Below are positions 12,810 to 22,670 of a DNA stretch of 64,000 nucleotides, piece after piece; position 1 is the first letter of the stretch, and the number at the start of each line of letters is the position of its first letter. The stretch covers positions 56,307 to 120,306 of the forward strand of contig LLEY01000179.1 of assembly GCA_001414485.1 (NCBI GenBank), written 5' to 3'. Under the pieces are notes generated by a model, which saw only the letters and a list, made by a program, of their open reading frames with translations, did not search any database and was not told the origin of the DNA. This stretch comes from Calycina herbarum (lineage: Eukaryota; Ascomycota; Leotiomycetes; Helotiales; Pezizellaceae). The translations under genes were made by a program, and so were the position numbers.

Positions 12810-12959
12810 TGTTGGTATGACTTGGTGGCCAATAGCATGATGCAAAAAGAGTATATTATCGTTCGTGTATACAGAGCAAAGTAAGCTGCTCTGTCTACTT
12901 AAATAGACCTTAAGCGAGAAGGTCACGTGGAGTGCTATTCACTCATTATTATGCCGACA
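12810..12959 (-). repeat. Copia LTR (right, little-mutated copy)
   Basis: 150 bp starting TGTTGGTATGACTTGGTGG and ending GCCGACA, followed by the CTAAC duplication. On the coding strand this is the 5' LTR. Confidence 0.9.
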
Positions 12960-13009
12960 CTAACCGTCGAACTCGATATCTTTATAAGTTAGATACTAGT
13001 TTCGTTATA
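12960..13009 (+). repeat. End of the gypsy-B LTR interrupted by copia
   Basis: After the CTAAC duplication the sequence resumes with a diverged form of the last 45 bp of the gypsy-B LTR and ends GTTTCGTTATA. It completes the LTR begun at 5955. Confidence 0.65.
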
Positions 13010-13862
13010 CTCTAAGCTTATTATTTATCTAGCTATTAGTACTAATATTAATAACCTAGTCGCGTAGTATATCTATGTTCTTATACTAAGAAGAAATAAG
13101 TACCTTATTTATAAAGATAATAAATAGCGAGATTACCTAACCTATTATATTAACTACTTAAATAACTATAATCTATTTATAATTATCTAGCTAAACTTTT
13201 TTACGTCTCTTACGTATCTCTAAACTTATAATAATAAGCTAAGATAATATAATATCTATTATAAAACCAGTCTTATTGAAATTATATATATTCTTATTTA
13301 TAATACTATATTTATTCTTAAATAACTATATAAGTATAAACTATAAGCTAATAATCCGCGGATCTTTAGTTAAAGCTTACTAATAATTATAAGAACAACT
13401 CTATCGAGTTTTTAGCTTAGATATACGCTAAATAAAGTTATCTAGCTAGTTTCTATCTATAGACTATCTATCGCGCTTCTTTAGTAAGTTATTAGCTATA
13501 TCTCGTATTTTATCCTTTATAGGCGAAAACTCTCTTAAATTCTACTCTAATATATACTTAATTATCGCCTCCTTCTCTAGCTTCGTAAGTTTCTTCGAAT
13601 TAGACTTATAATCGCGTCTTAGTTAGATTCTAGTATATCGGCTTAAAATAGTAGATCGCGGGGTATTATAAGCCTTTATAACGCTTCGTTAGATAATTAA
13701 TATATTGTTTTTAAGTACTTAAATAGCTAAGTTAATCTTGTTTTTAGTAGAAGATATTTAGACGTTGTTTAGTAGAGATAATATAACTAGAAGTTAATAA
13801 TTATTATAAAGTTTAAAAAGTAGCTAGCTGGCTTATATAGCTAGCTCGCTTATAAAACACGT
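13010..13862 (-). mobile_element. Fot1-like DNA transposon, truncated, RIP-mutated
   Basis: It is the reverse complement of the 5' half of the Fot1 at 49899-51733, matching its terminal inverted repeat, leader and N-terminal transposase. The terminus at 13862 (...AAAACACGT) is followed by TA. The C-terminal half of the transposase is missing, because the element begins abruptly after the gypsy-B LTR end. Stops are frequent. Confidence 0.8.
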
Positions 13863-13873
13863 TAGTTATAGAT

Positions 13874-14038
13874 TATAATAAAAAGTAGAGTATAAAACGC
13901 TTATATTTCTATAGTAGAATAAGCTTAGATTAAGTACTCGTTTAAGCGCTTTTAAAAAAGCCTTAGACAAAGGTTTTACTAATAATATAAGAGTCTTATT
14001 TACGATATATAACGTAAGGCTTTAGATACTAATTCCAG
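13874..14038 (+). repeat. Unclassified dispersed repeat, mutated copy
   Basis: This is a RIP-type version of 19901-20087: TATAATAAAAAGTAGAGT here, TGTGATAAAAAGTAGGGT there. Similarity continues to GATACTAATTCC, where both copies diverge. The TG start suggests the edge of an LTR, but no CA end or partner is visible. Confidence 0.7.
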
Positions 14039-14528
14039 CGCTTACGTAAGTGTTCTAGCCTAAGGTTCTAGGCTAATATTACGCAGGTCTTAAGAGATCT
14101 TATTATCCTTCCGTTCTTGCTAGTACTAGAGGATATAGAAGATAATTCTTTTTTCCTCCCGTTCGTTGTTGCTTCAGTCTCTTTGGTTGTTTAGCTGGCT
14201 GGGGTTGGTCAGTTCGTAAAGGTCAGTTGGTAGTGGAATCTACTGGAGTGTTCTATGTTCTAGTAGAGGAATGCCCAAAATAACGTGCAGCTGCCAAGAA
14301 CGCTCTAGCCCGCCCCACCTTACACGTGCTTACCTAGACTAAGACACCCCAGCTCTTTTTCACCATCGCGTCGTCGTCGCGTCGTCACAAATCGGTGCGC
14401 CATCCCCTCTATCGCTCGTCACAAATCACAAATCGGTCCGCCATCCCTCTCCATCACGTCTTCTAAAATCCTGTCCCTTGATTACCAACAACCGAACCTC
14501 TTCACACAAAGATTTCTCCCCCAAAAAC
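14039..14528 (+). promoter_or_regulatory. Upstream region of the nuclease-kinase gene; boundary of mutated DNA
   Basis: There is no gene. The TA-rich, CA/TG-poor composition gives way to ordinary composition near 14160. A short direct repeat containing TCACAAATCGGT occurs at about 14385-14440, just upstream of the ATG. No clear TATA box was identified. Promoter function is inferred only from position. Confidence 0.4.
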
Positions 14529-17028
14529 ATGGAAAATTCACCACCCAACTTGGAAGAAGAAATCCAAAGATTGCGGAAGGAGGCAAAGAAAAAACAGAAG
14601 ATAGATCAATTGGAAAAGGAAAAAAGAGAATGCATACTTCGGGTAGAGAAACTACAGAAGAAGCTAGATCAATTGAAAAACGAAAAGAGAGATACAACAC
14701 TTGGGGAATATCTCTCAATGGTCCACAAGTATCCTCTTCATACTGTAGATGAAGTGGGTTGCACAACAAAAGGCGAAACAACGAAAGTGGAAGGTCGGCG
14801 GTACCCAGGCAAAATCAAAGAAGAATCAGAATATTTCAGGAATGAACAACAAAAATGTTGGGATAGGTTGCGAAAGGAGACAGATCTCATGTCAAAGCCC
14901 GTTTTTGCTCCAAAAGCAACGGTACAGGGAGTGTCTGATGATGTCCTTGACCCCTTGAAAATCACCTCGGAGCGTACCCTTAGAAAATGGGCGCGTACTG
15001 GTATTGAACGTCCAGTCTTCCGGATTCTGGAAGAAATTTGCAAAGACACAAAGTCACGAAATGCTTTCAAAATCAAGGGCAATTTCGTCGGTCAGGACCT
15101 TGCAAACGTTGGGACAATATCGACATCCGAAATAAATCCAAGCACTCCAGTCAAGGACCAGCAAGGGGCAGGAAGAGCTGATCGCTTCTGCTTCTATTTT
15201 ACTCCCAGCAATAGCCCTGCTACTAAGCACGCGGTTGTATTAGCTGAACACAAGCCACCTCACAAGCTTTCCTTGGACGATATCAAAACTGGATTAGATG
15301 GCGGAACAATCATAAAGCCCGAGGCAGAAATCATCAACCAAGACCCAAACCCATTGAATCCTGCTATCATGAACCTTGCTGAAAGCATCCAGAACAACCA
15401 CACAGATGAATTGGATGATAAAAGCAAACACCTTGTTGATTCAATCGTGAAGAAACGAATGTACTACAAGCGCCTTGGAGAAGACATTGATGGCATCCAA
15501 CACAAAACACCACTTGGCCAAAGCCTCATCGACCAAATCACTGACCAAGGAAAGATTGTTCTCAAGTTTAACTGTAGGCGTACAGTAGTTGCTGTAATTA
15601 CACAGCTCTTTAACTACATGATTAGCAGAGGGGTTCAGTTGGGTTATATCTTCACTGGTCAAGCAATAATCTTTCTCCACATACCACTTAAAGATTGTTC
15701 TACTGTGCACTACCACGTCTCCATCCCCAAGAAAGAAGAATTCGAAGCAGACTTCAAGAACCCTCCGGAAACGTTCGTTTCACAGATTTTTCTCTTCATC
15801 CTTCGGTCTATCACATATGGCAATGCCTTGGAGAAGGCGTGGGAAAAAGGAGTCTCAGAACTAAATCGTTGGCCTTGTAAGACAATCGCTATCTTTGACA
15901 TTTTGCCTTCAACTGGTGGGAAAACAAATCTAACTGTTTCTGAATATACTCCAACTCCACGCTCTCGAAGCCAAAAACCCGGGCTATCAAACCCACAGAA
16001 AATGTCGCAAAAGAAATCGAAATCGAAACCAACGCGAAAAAGTTGTAAGAAAGAAGGACTTCCTCCCAGTCAGGGGAGTGACAGTGATGACGGTAGTAGG
16101 GATAGGGGCAGTAAAAAAACGCCTCGACCTCCGCCACTCACCCGAGAATCTGCTCCAAACGCTGTCCGTCGATCCAGCCGCTCTCAGAGAAGCAATCCTG
16201 ATTCAAGGACCAGTCAAAACAAAACCGAACACATGATATACATTGAGGATCGACTGTATTGCACACATAAATGTCTACTGGGATTGGCAAATGGTGGGAG
16301 TTTGGATGAGGACTGCCCAAATTTCAAAGACCACACCGGCCAAGGCAACAAACGAAAACATCCTATTTCTTTGGAGTCTTTTATACCGCGCATCAAGGCT
16401 CAGCTTGCTACCGACGATGGAGTAAATACTGACTGTCAACCACTCCATATCAAAGGTTCCCGTGGCGCTATGTGGAAGATTAGGTTGTCCGAGTATGGTT
16501 ACACGCTTGTTGCGAAGGGGATGAGAATGTCTGATTACCCACACCTTGAGAGAGAGAAAAAACATTTACGAGGAAATCCACGAAATCCAAGGTCACTACA
16601 CCCCAGTCTGTCTAGGTCTGGTGAAACTCCTGAACCCTCACACATACCTCTCAGTGAAGTATTCTGTCATGCTTCTTCTTAGCTGGGCTGGCCATCCGCT
16701 TCAATTCTCCCTAAAGCCAGAAAACAAAACTGAAATGCTTCGCCAGGCAAACGATGCTTTTGGGGCTTTGCATAAGCTAAAAGTACTTCAAATGGATGCA
16801 GAAGTACGTAACATGCTATGGGATGGGAAGAAACTGATGGTTATTGACTTCGAACGGGCTGTTGCGGTGGGAAATGTTGCGGTGGAAAAAAGAAAACAAT
16901 TGGGTATGATTCCGGACAACCGAAAGAGGAAACAGCCAACGGGGGATGAAAAAGTGTGTGAGAGAGACGTCACATTTGACGATGAGACATATGCAGCAAA
17001 GGGAGCAATATTTAAGCTTTTTGAATGA
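14529..17028 (+). pseudogene. PD-(D/E)XK nuclease-protein kinase fusion (Crinkler-like architecture), one frameshift
   Basis: The first ATG in frame is at 14529 (MENSPPNLEEE). Residues about 7-60 are a charged coiled coil. A restriction-nuclease-like core follows, with Asp218 (GRADRF) and Glu240-x-Lys242 (AEHK), the D...ExK pattern. A long basic, Ser-rich linker comes next, then a small kinase-like domain with Lys663 (VAKG). The frame breaks in a run of six A (16557-16562); the +1 frame continues the kinase to 17028 with an RNMLWD catalytic loop and DFERA in place of DFG. The usual His before the catalytic-loop Asp is Gln here (LQMD). Nuclease-kinase fusions of this kind are known in fungi and among Crinkler-type effectors, sometimes misannotated as metalloproteases; whether this one is secreted or acts inside the cell is unknown. 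The break could be a real mutation or a homopolymer sequencing error. Base composition is normal. Confidence 0.7.
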
Positions 17029-17903
17029 GAGGCTAGCCAGTTGAGGACGGCAGAACGATGCGTTGAGGTCTAGTTGTTAGCGGGGCCAATGAATAGAGCA
17101 ATATACCAATTTACCAAAAGACCCACTATCTCACCTCATATCTACTCTTCTTCACTTATACTCACTCCATTCAATTTCCCAATTTCAATTTGCAAAATCG
17201 TTTCACTTGGAGATTATCGCAACGATTTGCAATTCTGCTTTCCTTTTCTGCTCATAGGTTACAAGTTTGCATAAAATTCTAATTGGTCAGAGAATGGAAA
17301 AGGCGGGGTGACTACGGCAAGTCTTGCATATACCAAGTAAACAGCTACAACTTTGTGTACGTGTATATATAACTTCTCAACGCAACAGTCTTTTGTTTTT
17401 ATAAATTGGTGTAATACACTTGTAAATACTATAGCTTACGATGCTATACTATTTTTAAATTTTAAAAGGTGTTGTAGTTAACAAAAGTTACAATTAAATT
17501 AATTGTACGCTGACTTAGAAATAAATACAAGTTTGGTTTTAGTGTGCACGACTTATTAACCGCAGTGCCTGGCTGATTGATTCCTGATCTGGTGTAGCAC
17601 AACGAAAACAGGGCGGCTAATTAGATTGATTGGAAGAGACAAGGTTCTTGAGTGCATGATAAGCGCGGTCACCACCACCTGGATCCCCGAATCCCAGCGT
17701 GCGTCGATCGTCTTCCCAGGGGCTAAAAGCGTCGCCCGTCTCTGCGTGCACCAGTCAACCCCGCAGAAAATACCAATTTAACCGCCAGCGCGTCCACCAA
17801 CAATCCGAATTCTGATGCCCAATCAATACACCTCTCAGACACCATCCAGGTCGGTCCTTTGCCTGGAGACCTATCCTCCAGATCGCGCCCTCTCTTTCTC
17901 TCC
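17029..17903. other. Intergenic region, no gene seen
   Basis: It contains the probable 3' end of the nuclease-kinase gene, AT-rich around 17400-17530, and the 5' flank of the DUF7924-type pseudogene. Open frames at 17074-17274 and 17723-18016 show no recognisable features. Composition is not of RIP type. Confidence 0.4.
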
Positions 17904-19487
17904 ATGTCCAGCACTCGAGAACAGATACCACCGCGTCGCAAAAGACAGCGTACTGAAGCAGGCTCACTTGACCATCCGTCCAAATCACGACCTTCAAAAC
18001 GACAGAAGCCGAGCATAAACCTTCATTCCGCAGAATTCTACGATTCCCTCTCCAAGGTTTGGCTCACTCGTCGGGCCTTGAAAGAACTCGATCGACGAAC
18101 AAGTCAAGCCAACAGTCCGCAGCGGCCTGCTTCTACGCCTCGACGTCTAACTCGAAATACTACAAACCAACTACGGATATTTGCGAGAGACGGTGGTCCA
18201 GAGCTTCATGATCTTCGAGGGGTAAGACCAGTTTCCAAAGCGTGTTGGTTGTTTTTAAGCCTTGTTAGTATCCAGCGCATCGAACTCATTTCTAACTCCC
18301 CCTTTTAGTACCCTGCGCCAAAGAACATTAAGCGCAAGATGAGCTCTGGGCAACCCAAATCTCCAGTGCCGGCGGGTACATCCTCAAAGACTAAAAGATC
18401 TTCCGCTTATGATAACGATTTCGAGCAGCACCTCGTCGACCATCACATCTATACTGAAGGATATGACTATCCTAATAGTCGCGAGGCTCCAGAACCTGAC
18501 AACTTGGAAGGGTTGTATCAAAGACTAGCACAACCGAGACTATCACTCTCACTGTCTCGTTTCACTGCTTCGGACTTCAAAAGTTTCAAACAGAAGAACG
18601 TACGGGTGATCGACGAAGGTGATGTAATGAAAGACATGGTTCCTATAATAACTGGCAACTAAGATATTCTAAGCAGGCAGAACCTGCTTTTTTTGCGGCT
18701 CTGCCCAATAGCTAATGATACAACTGTTGATGCGAAGCCAGACTTCTACGACGGAGCTCGCCTTAGGGACATCGACAAGCAGGTCTGACAAGACCTAGGA
18801 TCCTACATCATTCCCACAGGACATATGATGGCTCCAGTAGCACCTAACTTCTTCCTCGAGGCCAAACGTCCTAGTGGTGGTGCAGATGTGGTAAAACGAC
18901 AAGCCTGCTATGACGGTGCGATAGGAGCGAGGGCGATGCATCAGCTGCAGTCGTACAAACAAGACGAGCCCGTCTACGATGGCAATGCCTATACGATAAC
19001 CACGACCTATCATGCCGGCAACCTTAATATGTACGCTACACATGTAGCCTCATCGGGTCCTGGAGGCTCTCCCGAATACCACATGTCTCAGGTTGGTGGT
19101 TGGAACACTTTTGGCGACCCTGATACCTGACGGCAAGGACTTACCCGTTTCCGGAATGGCCGGGACTACACCCAAGAACAGCGGGACGCATTCATCTCGG
19201 CAGCGAATGAAAGGGCAAGGTCTGTGATAGCAGAGCCACCTCCATTCGAGGAGGACGCCGGTTACCTCACCGCAGAGGAAGATGACCTTTCAAATGAAGA
19301 AGCAGGGCATATATACCCTATCCAGGAGTCTTAGACCTCAGCTGATGAACTCGCTCTCGATACATCCGCGTAGCCCAAATCATCCAACAAACGTCAGAAG
19401 ACGGCATCGGAGAAGACCGTCTCCAAAGCTCTACGCAGGAGTGGTGGCAGATCTAGTGGAAGACGTCACTCGAAGAGAGAAATTTGA
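17904..19487 (+). pseudogene. DUF7924-type protein, pseudogene with five premature stops
   Basis: Exon 1 starts at an ATG (17904, MSSTREQIPPRRK), basic and disordered. An 87-bp intron at 18222-18308 has donor GTAAGA, a TTTCTAACTC branch site and acceptor TTTTAG. Exon 2 stays in one frame to 19487 but carries TAA at 18660, TGA at 18786, TGA at 19128, TAG at 19332 and TAG at 19371. All can arise by a single C-to-T or G-to-A change, and there is no frameshift. The conserved core reads PDFYDGA, IIPTGH, APNFFLEAKRP, RQACYDGAIGARAMHQLQSY and PEYHMSQVGGW, which I recognise as the fungal DUF7924 family. D...E-x-K in this core suggests a nuclease-like fold (inference). The function of the family is unknown. 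Confidence 0.75.
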
Positions 19488-19551
19488 GCACAATGCACGG
19501 AAATGGTAAGTGAAGAAATTTGAGCACAATGTACGGAAATGGTAAGTGAAC
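19480..19551. repeat. 36-bp tandem duplication
   Basis: Two adjacent units (19480-19515 and 19516-19551) start AAATTTGAGCACAATG and differ by a C/T. The duplication covers the end of the DUF7924-type frame, including its likely natural stop (TGA at 19485). Confidence 0.85.
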
Positions 19552-19563
19552 CGGCTCTCCTTT

Positions 19564-19896
19564 ATGCGAAGAAGCGGTCATCACCCGCAGATCATCAACC
19601 AATTACCCTCGATGATAACGAGTCAGATGGGACAGGTACTTGGTGATGAGGCCGAAGACGCCGAAGACGCTTCTGGTGACGTCGATGCTGGGCATATTGG
19701 ACGGGATATTGAATTATCTACTTGCTTGAATATGGACCAGTGGTTGAATTTATTAGCATTTTTTACGGGCGGGATTAGACTATTACACAGTCATCTTCAA
19801 ATGGCTTCAAAGCGTCACTTTACCTCGTGCACTTGGGAAACTGGTGTAGATTTTCAGAAGAGTGTTGTGGGATACGCACGTGACTTATGGCGCTAG
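19564..19896 (+). CDS. Hypothetical small ORF, doubtful
   Basis: A 110-codon frame from ATG 19564, with an acidic stretch (DEAEDAEDASGD) in the middle. I recognise no domain. It sits between the DUF7924-type pseudogene and a repeat and may be non-coding or a displaced fragment of a neighbouring gene tail. No intron or strong start context supports it. Confidence 0.15.
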   Translation: MRRSGHHPQIINQLPSMITSQMGQVLGDEAEDAEDASGDVDAGHIGRDIELSTCLNMDQWLNLLAFFTGGIRLLHSHLQMASKRHFTSCTWETGVDFQKSVVGYARDLWR

Positions 19897-19900
19897 GAAC

Positions 19901-20087
19901 TGTGATAAAAAGTAGGGTGTAAAACGCTTGCATTTCTACGGTGGGATAAGCCCAGGTTAAGTACTCGTCCGAGAGCCTTCAAAGGAGCCTCGGACAAAGG
20001 TTTTACCGATAATACAGGATGGACAATGGAATAATACAAGGGTCTTGTTCACGATGTGCAACGTGAGGCTTTGGATACTAATTCCGG
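19901..20087 (+). repeat. Unclassified dispersed repeat, unmutated copy
   Basis: It matches 13874-14038 but without RIP-type changes, and has a short extra segment near 20020. It starts TGTGATAAAAAGTAGGG and similarity ends at GATACTAATTCC. A reversed gypsy-B LTR fragment begins directly after it. Confidence 0.7.
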
Positions 20088-20305
20088 TTGTCGATGCTGT
20101 CGATAGGTCGCTCGTGTCGCTCGGCGACACAAGCTATACATGTCACGTGATTCCCAACATTATTCCAACAGTGAGATCCTGGAATCCCTAAATGCCTCTG
20201 CATTACAGATTCCCTCCTGTGTTACCTTCCATTTCCTGGACGTTGTGCCTTGTCCTGTCAGAGCGCCGTCTGGACTACTTACCACGCAAAACGTGATTCG
20301 TGACA
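20088..20305 (-). repeat. Gypsy-B LTR fragment, reversed and unmutated
   Basis: The reverse complement starts TGTCACGAATCACGTTTTGC at 20305 and follows the first half of the LTR at 1671-2122. It has Cs and Gs where that copy has Ts and As (for example GTCCAGACGGCGCTC against GTCTAGACAGCGTTC). It is truncated at 20088. It is useful as a near-ancestral reference for reading RIP in the other copies. Confidence 0.8.
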
Positions 20306-20440
20306 TTAAGCTCCGGCAGCCCTGGAACGCCACCCCGACGCTACTCCGAGCCACGGCCCGACTCGGCCCGTACTACTTAAAGTACTACTCAGAGTTACTT
20401 AGAGTACTATGAGTAGAGTAGAGTAGTACTTAAAACCGGT

Positions 20441-20485
20441 TGAGTAGAGTAGAGTAGTAGTCACTACTCTACTCTACTCTACTCA
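20441..20485. repeat. GAGTA-repeat inverted repeat (hairpin) downstream of APN2
   Basis: TGAGTAGAGTAGAGTAGTAG is followed after three bases by CTACTCTACTCTACTCTACTCA, a near-perfect stem. A related GAGTA tract and a GTACTACTTAAAGTAC-like palindrome lie at about 20365-20440. It is 80 bp beyond the APN2 stop, in the 3' flank. Confidence 0.75.
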
Positions 20486-20565
20486 TTTCTTTCGCTGACC
20501 AGGATCTTCTATTGTGATGATTCATTCAGATGATTTCTTGCTATAATTGGTGCTACTTCTTCTCA

Positions 20566-22670
20566 CTAATTGTTGCCCGTCCATTCGCTACTCCAAATAA
20601 AGGTTCCACATCGCCATTCCGTGTTTCTCTCCTTCTGACCCGAAGGTCCCAACGGTTTTGCACACATGTAGAAAGACCGGCCACAGTTGACGCCCGCCTT
20701 TTTCGTGAGATAACTTTTACATGGCTCACCGTGTTCACAGAGGGGTGCCACCCGTTTCCCCAGCAGTTTGGACCAACTCTCTTTACTAGCGACAGAGTCA
20801 ATTGCGTACTCTTGCTCACTTGGTGTGTCAAAGCTCTGTTGAACATCAATTACCCCCGTATTCACAGCGGAGAGACCGAGGTCCGCACTGGAAGGGTTCG
20901 CATTTTCTTGCACGGTTGGCTTTGGGGTCGGCGGCTTGAAGAAACCCAGGAGACTGCTCTGCGTCTTCGCAGGATGGCCATTTCCACCAACTTGTTTTGA
21001 CGAGCCACCAGCTTGTTTCGACGAGCCACCAACTTTGTTGCGTTTTGGGTGAAGCGCTGAAGTTCCACTGGGCTCTACTGATCGTTTCGCAACGTGCTTA
21101 CTTGGGGTGCTTTTAGAGCCAACTCCCTCTAGAGAGCGAGGTGGCGTGGGGGATGGGATTTTTGTATTGCCTTTGCTAGGGGGGAACTGGCTGTTTCCAT
21201 TCGACAAATCTCGTGGTGACAAGGCACCGGTCATCGTCGAGCAGCTGTCTGCCTTTGGTAAAAGCGGCTTTTTGGAAAACATGTCACGAATGTTCTGGCG
21301 ACGGTCGAATTCTGGGATAAGCCTCCCGGAAAGTGGCAAAAGATCTTTGGCACACCATTCTCTTTGCCGGACTCCCCCTTCAAACATACCTAAGCTGAAA
21401 ATATCTCTTACATCAACGTCGGAGCCTCCAATCTCCACCCTTTCTTTGAAAATGGCATACACTGGACAGTGATCGGATCCCATCAATCCTTCTTGAATAT
21501 TAGACTCTCGAAACCAGTCATAGCAATCCAGACTGCAGAGAACGTAATCAATCCGAGAACCGAAGTTTCCGGGACGGGCATTCTTTTTCGTATCCCAACA
21601 GGTGAACATCCCTTTACGGTTTGGATGGAAAGCTCGGCAGATGTCCCACATAATGGCCGACTCTTTCTCGTCATCTTTGTGTCCGATCACCTTGCCGCCA
21701 ACAAGTAGCTGATTTAACATACGCCTTGCCGGAGTAGATACGTACTCTTCGCCCGTCATGCCATATTTCCTCAGTTGTTCTTCGGCATTCGCGGTATCTA
21801 TCTCCTCTCGAATGATGTTTAGGTCGCCTGTCAAGAAGACTCGTTTGCCCATTGCTACCAGATTTCTAACCCGAGAATCAAGAGCGTTAAGAAAGGCAAT
21901 ACGGAACTCATCGCGGCTTTCGTCACGATTGGCGGGGCAGTAGACACCAAGGAGCACCAGCGCGGGGAATTCAAGGATAACACAGCGGCCTTCGGAATCA
22001 AGCGTAGCGGCATCGAGAGAAAACTCGGATAGTTGGGCAGCAGTGGGATACCCGCCTATTTGCTGGTCTTCAGGGAGGTTGCAGAAACTTGTCGAAGAGT
22101 TGGGAGGGGTGAGAATGCCTGTGACGCCCTCCTCGGCACGAATAGGGGCACAGACCGAGTTTCGAGTGTAGATTGCCACGCCGGAATAGCCTAGAGAGAA
22201 TTGGTAAGCAGGTGTGAACTGCGGGGCAGGGGAGAGCATAGGAGAGCAGGTGTGAGCTGCGGGGCAGGGGAGAGCAGGGGAGAGCAGAGCAGTCTTTCCT
22301 CACCCTTTTTGTATTTAGGCAGGCTGAAAAACACATCCCATCCAGGAACGAGGACCATGTCATCGCGCAGGTCTTTGCGTTGAATCTTCGTTTCTTGCAT
22401 GACGACGATATCCGCTTCGAGGACATCAAACATGGCCTAAAGGTCCCGACTTAGCATTTCTGCGTGTACCACTTGGGAAATCCGGCTGTGGTTTCCGCTG
22501 CACTCACCCCGAATTTCTTCTCCCGGCTCCATGGTTGGTAGCCAAAGGGGTTTCTGATGCCGTTGACTATAGCCAATTAGTGGCCAAGGTGGAAAGAGAA
22601 GGCCAGTGTACTCACCGTTCCACGTGGTGATCCGAAGACCAGGCCCCGCCTGCCGTGGTTCAGCTTGCAT
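20566..22670 (-). CDS. APN2: AP endonuclease 2 (class II, ExoIII family), intact, four exons
   Basis: Base-excision repair enzyme that cuts the backbone at abasic sites and trims blocked 3' ends in the nucleus. Exons, on the minus strand: 22670-22616, 22566-22508, 22436-22304 and 22190-20566; 623 codons. All three introns have GTGAG donors and TAG acceptors, and all junctions keep phase (GLRITTWN-V-NGIRNPFGY; PKYKK-G-YSGVAIY). Catalytic motifs: QETK near residue 53, GDLNI at 204-208 and SDHCPV at 321-326. The C-terminus has a PCNA-binding motif QSSLLGFF (494-501) and a zf-GRF domain (CEHGEPCK from 568 to the end), as in fungal Apn2. A second QNIRDMF lies near residue 382. It has normal composition and no stops, although transposons lie within about 300 bp on both sides. 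In many Pezizomycotina APN2 flanks the mating-type locus; no MAT gene is visible in this window. Confidence 0.95.
22208..22283. repeat. 38-bp tandem duplication inside APN2 intron 3
   Basis: Two units (22208-22245 and 22246-22283) start GCAGGTGTGAACTGCGGGGC and GCAGGTGTGAGCTGCGGGGC. On the coding strand each contains CCCCTGCCCCGCAG, a good 3' splice-site look-alike, in addition to the frame-preserving acceptor CTCTCTAG at 22191-22198. Confidence 0.85.

Larger units (their letters stand above)
6808..12959 (-). mobile_element. Ty1/copia retrotransposon, full length, minus strand, partly RIP-mutated
   Basis: A 6152-bp element with two 150-bp LTRs (TGTT...GACA) flanked by a perfect 5-bp duplication, CTAAC, at 6803-6807 and 12960-12964. 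It is inserted in a gypsy-B LTR, which resumes after it. Coding runs from right to left: tandem-repeat leader, gag with a damaged zinc knuckle, then integrase, reverse transcriptase and RNase H in the copia order. Mutation is uneven: the right 1.5 kb keeps many CA/TG dinucleotides while the left part is heavily mutated. All clear LTR differences are transitions. Confidence 0.9.

Noticed and set aside
14482..16565. Minus-strand and alternate-frame ORFs inside the nuclease-kinase gene
   Set aside because: Shadows of a long conserved coding frame; none has recognisable motifs.
17723..18018. Minus-strand Gly/Arg/Trp-rich ORFs
   Set aside because: They lie opposite exon 1 of the DUF7924-type pseudogene, which is supported by splice signals and a conserved family core.
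20553..22429. Plus-strand ORFs overlapping APN2, and an APN2 start at 22239
   Set aside because: The plus-strand ORFs are shadows. The 22239 Met lies in intron 3; splicing to GYSGVA restores the family N-terminus.
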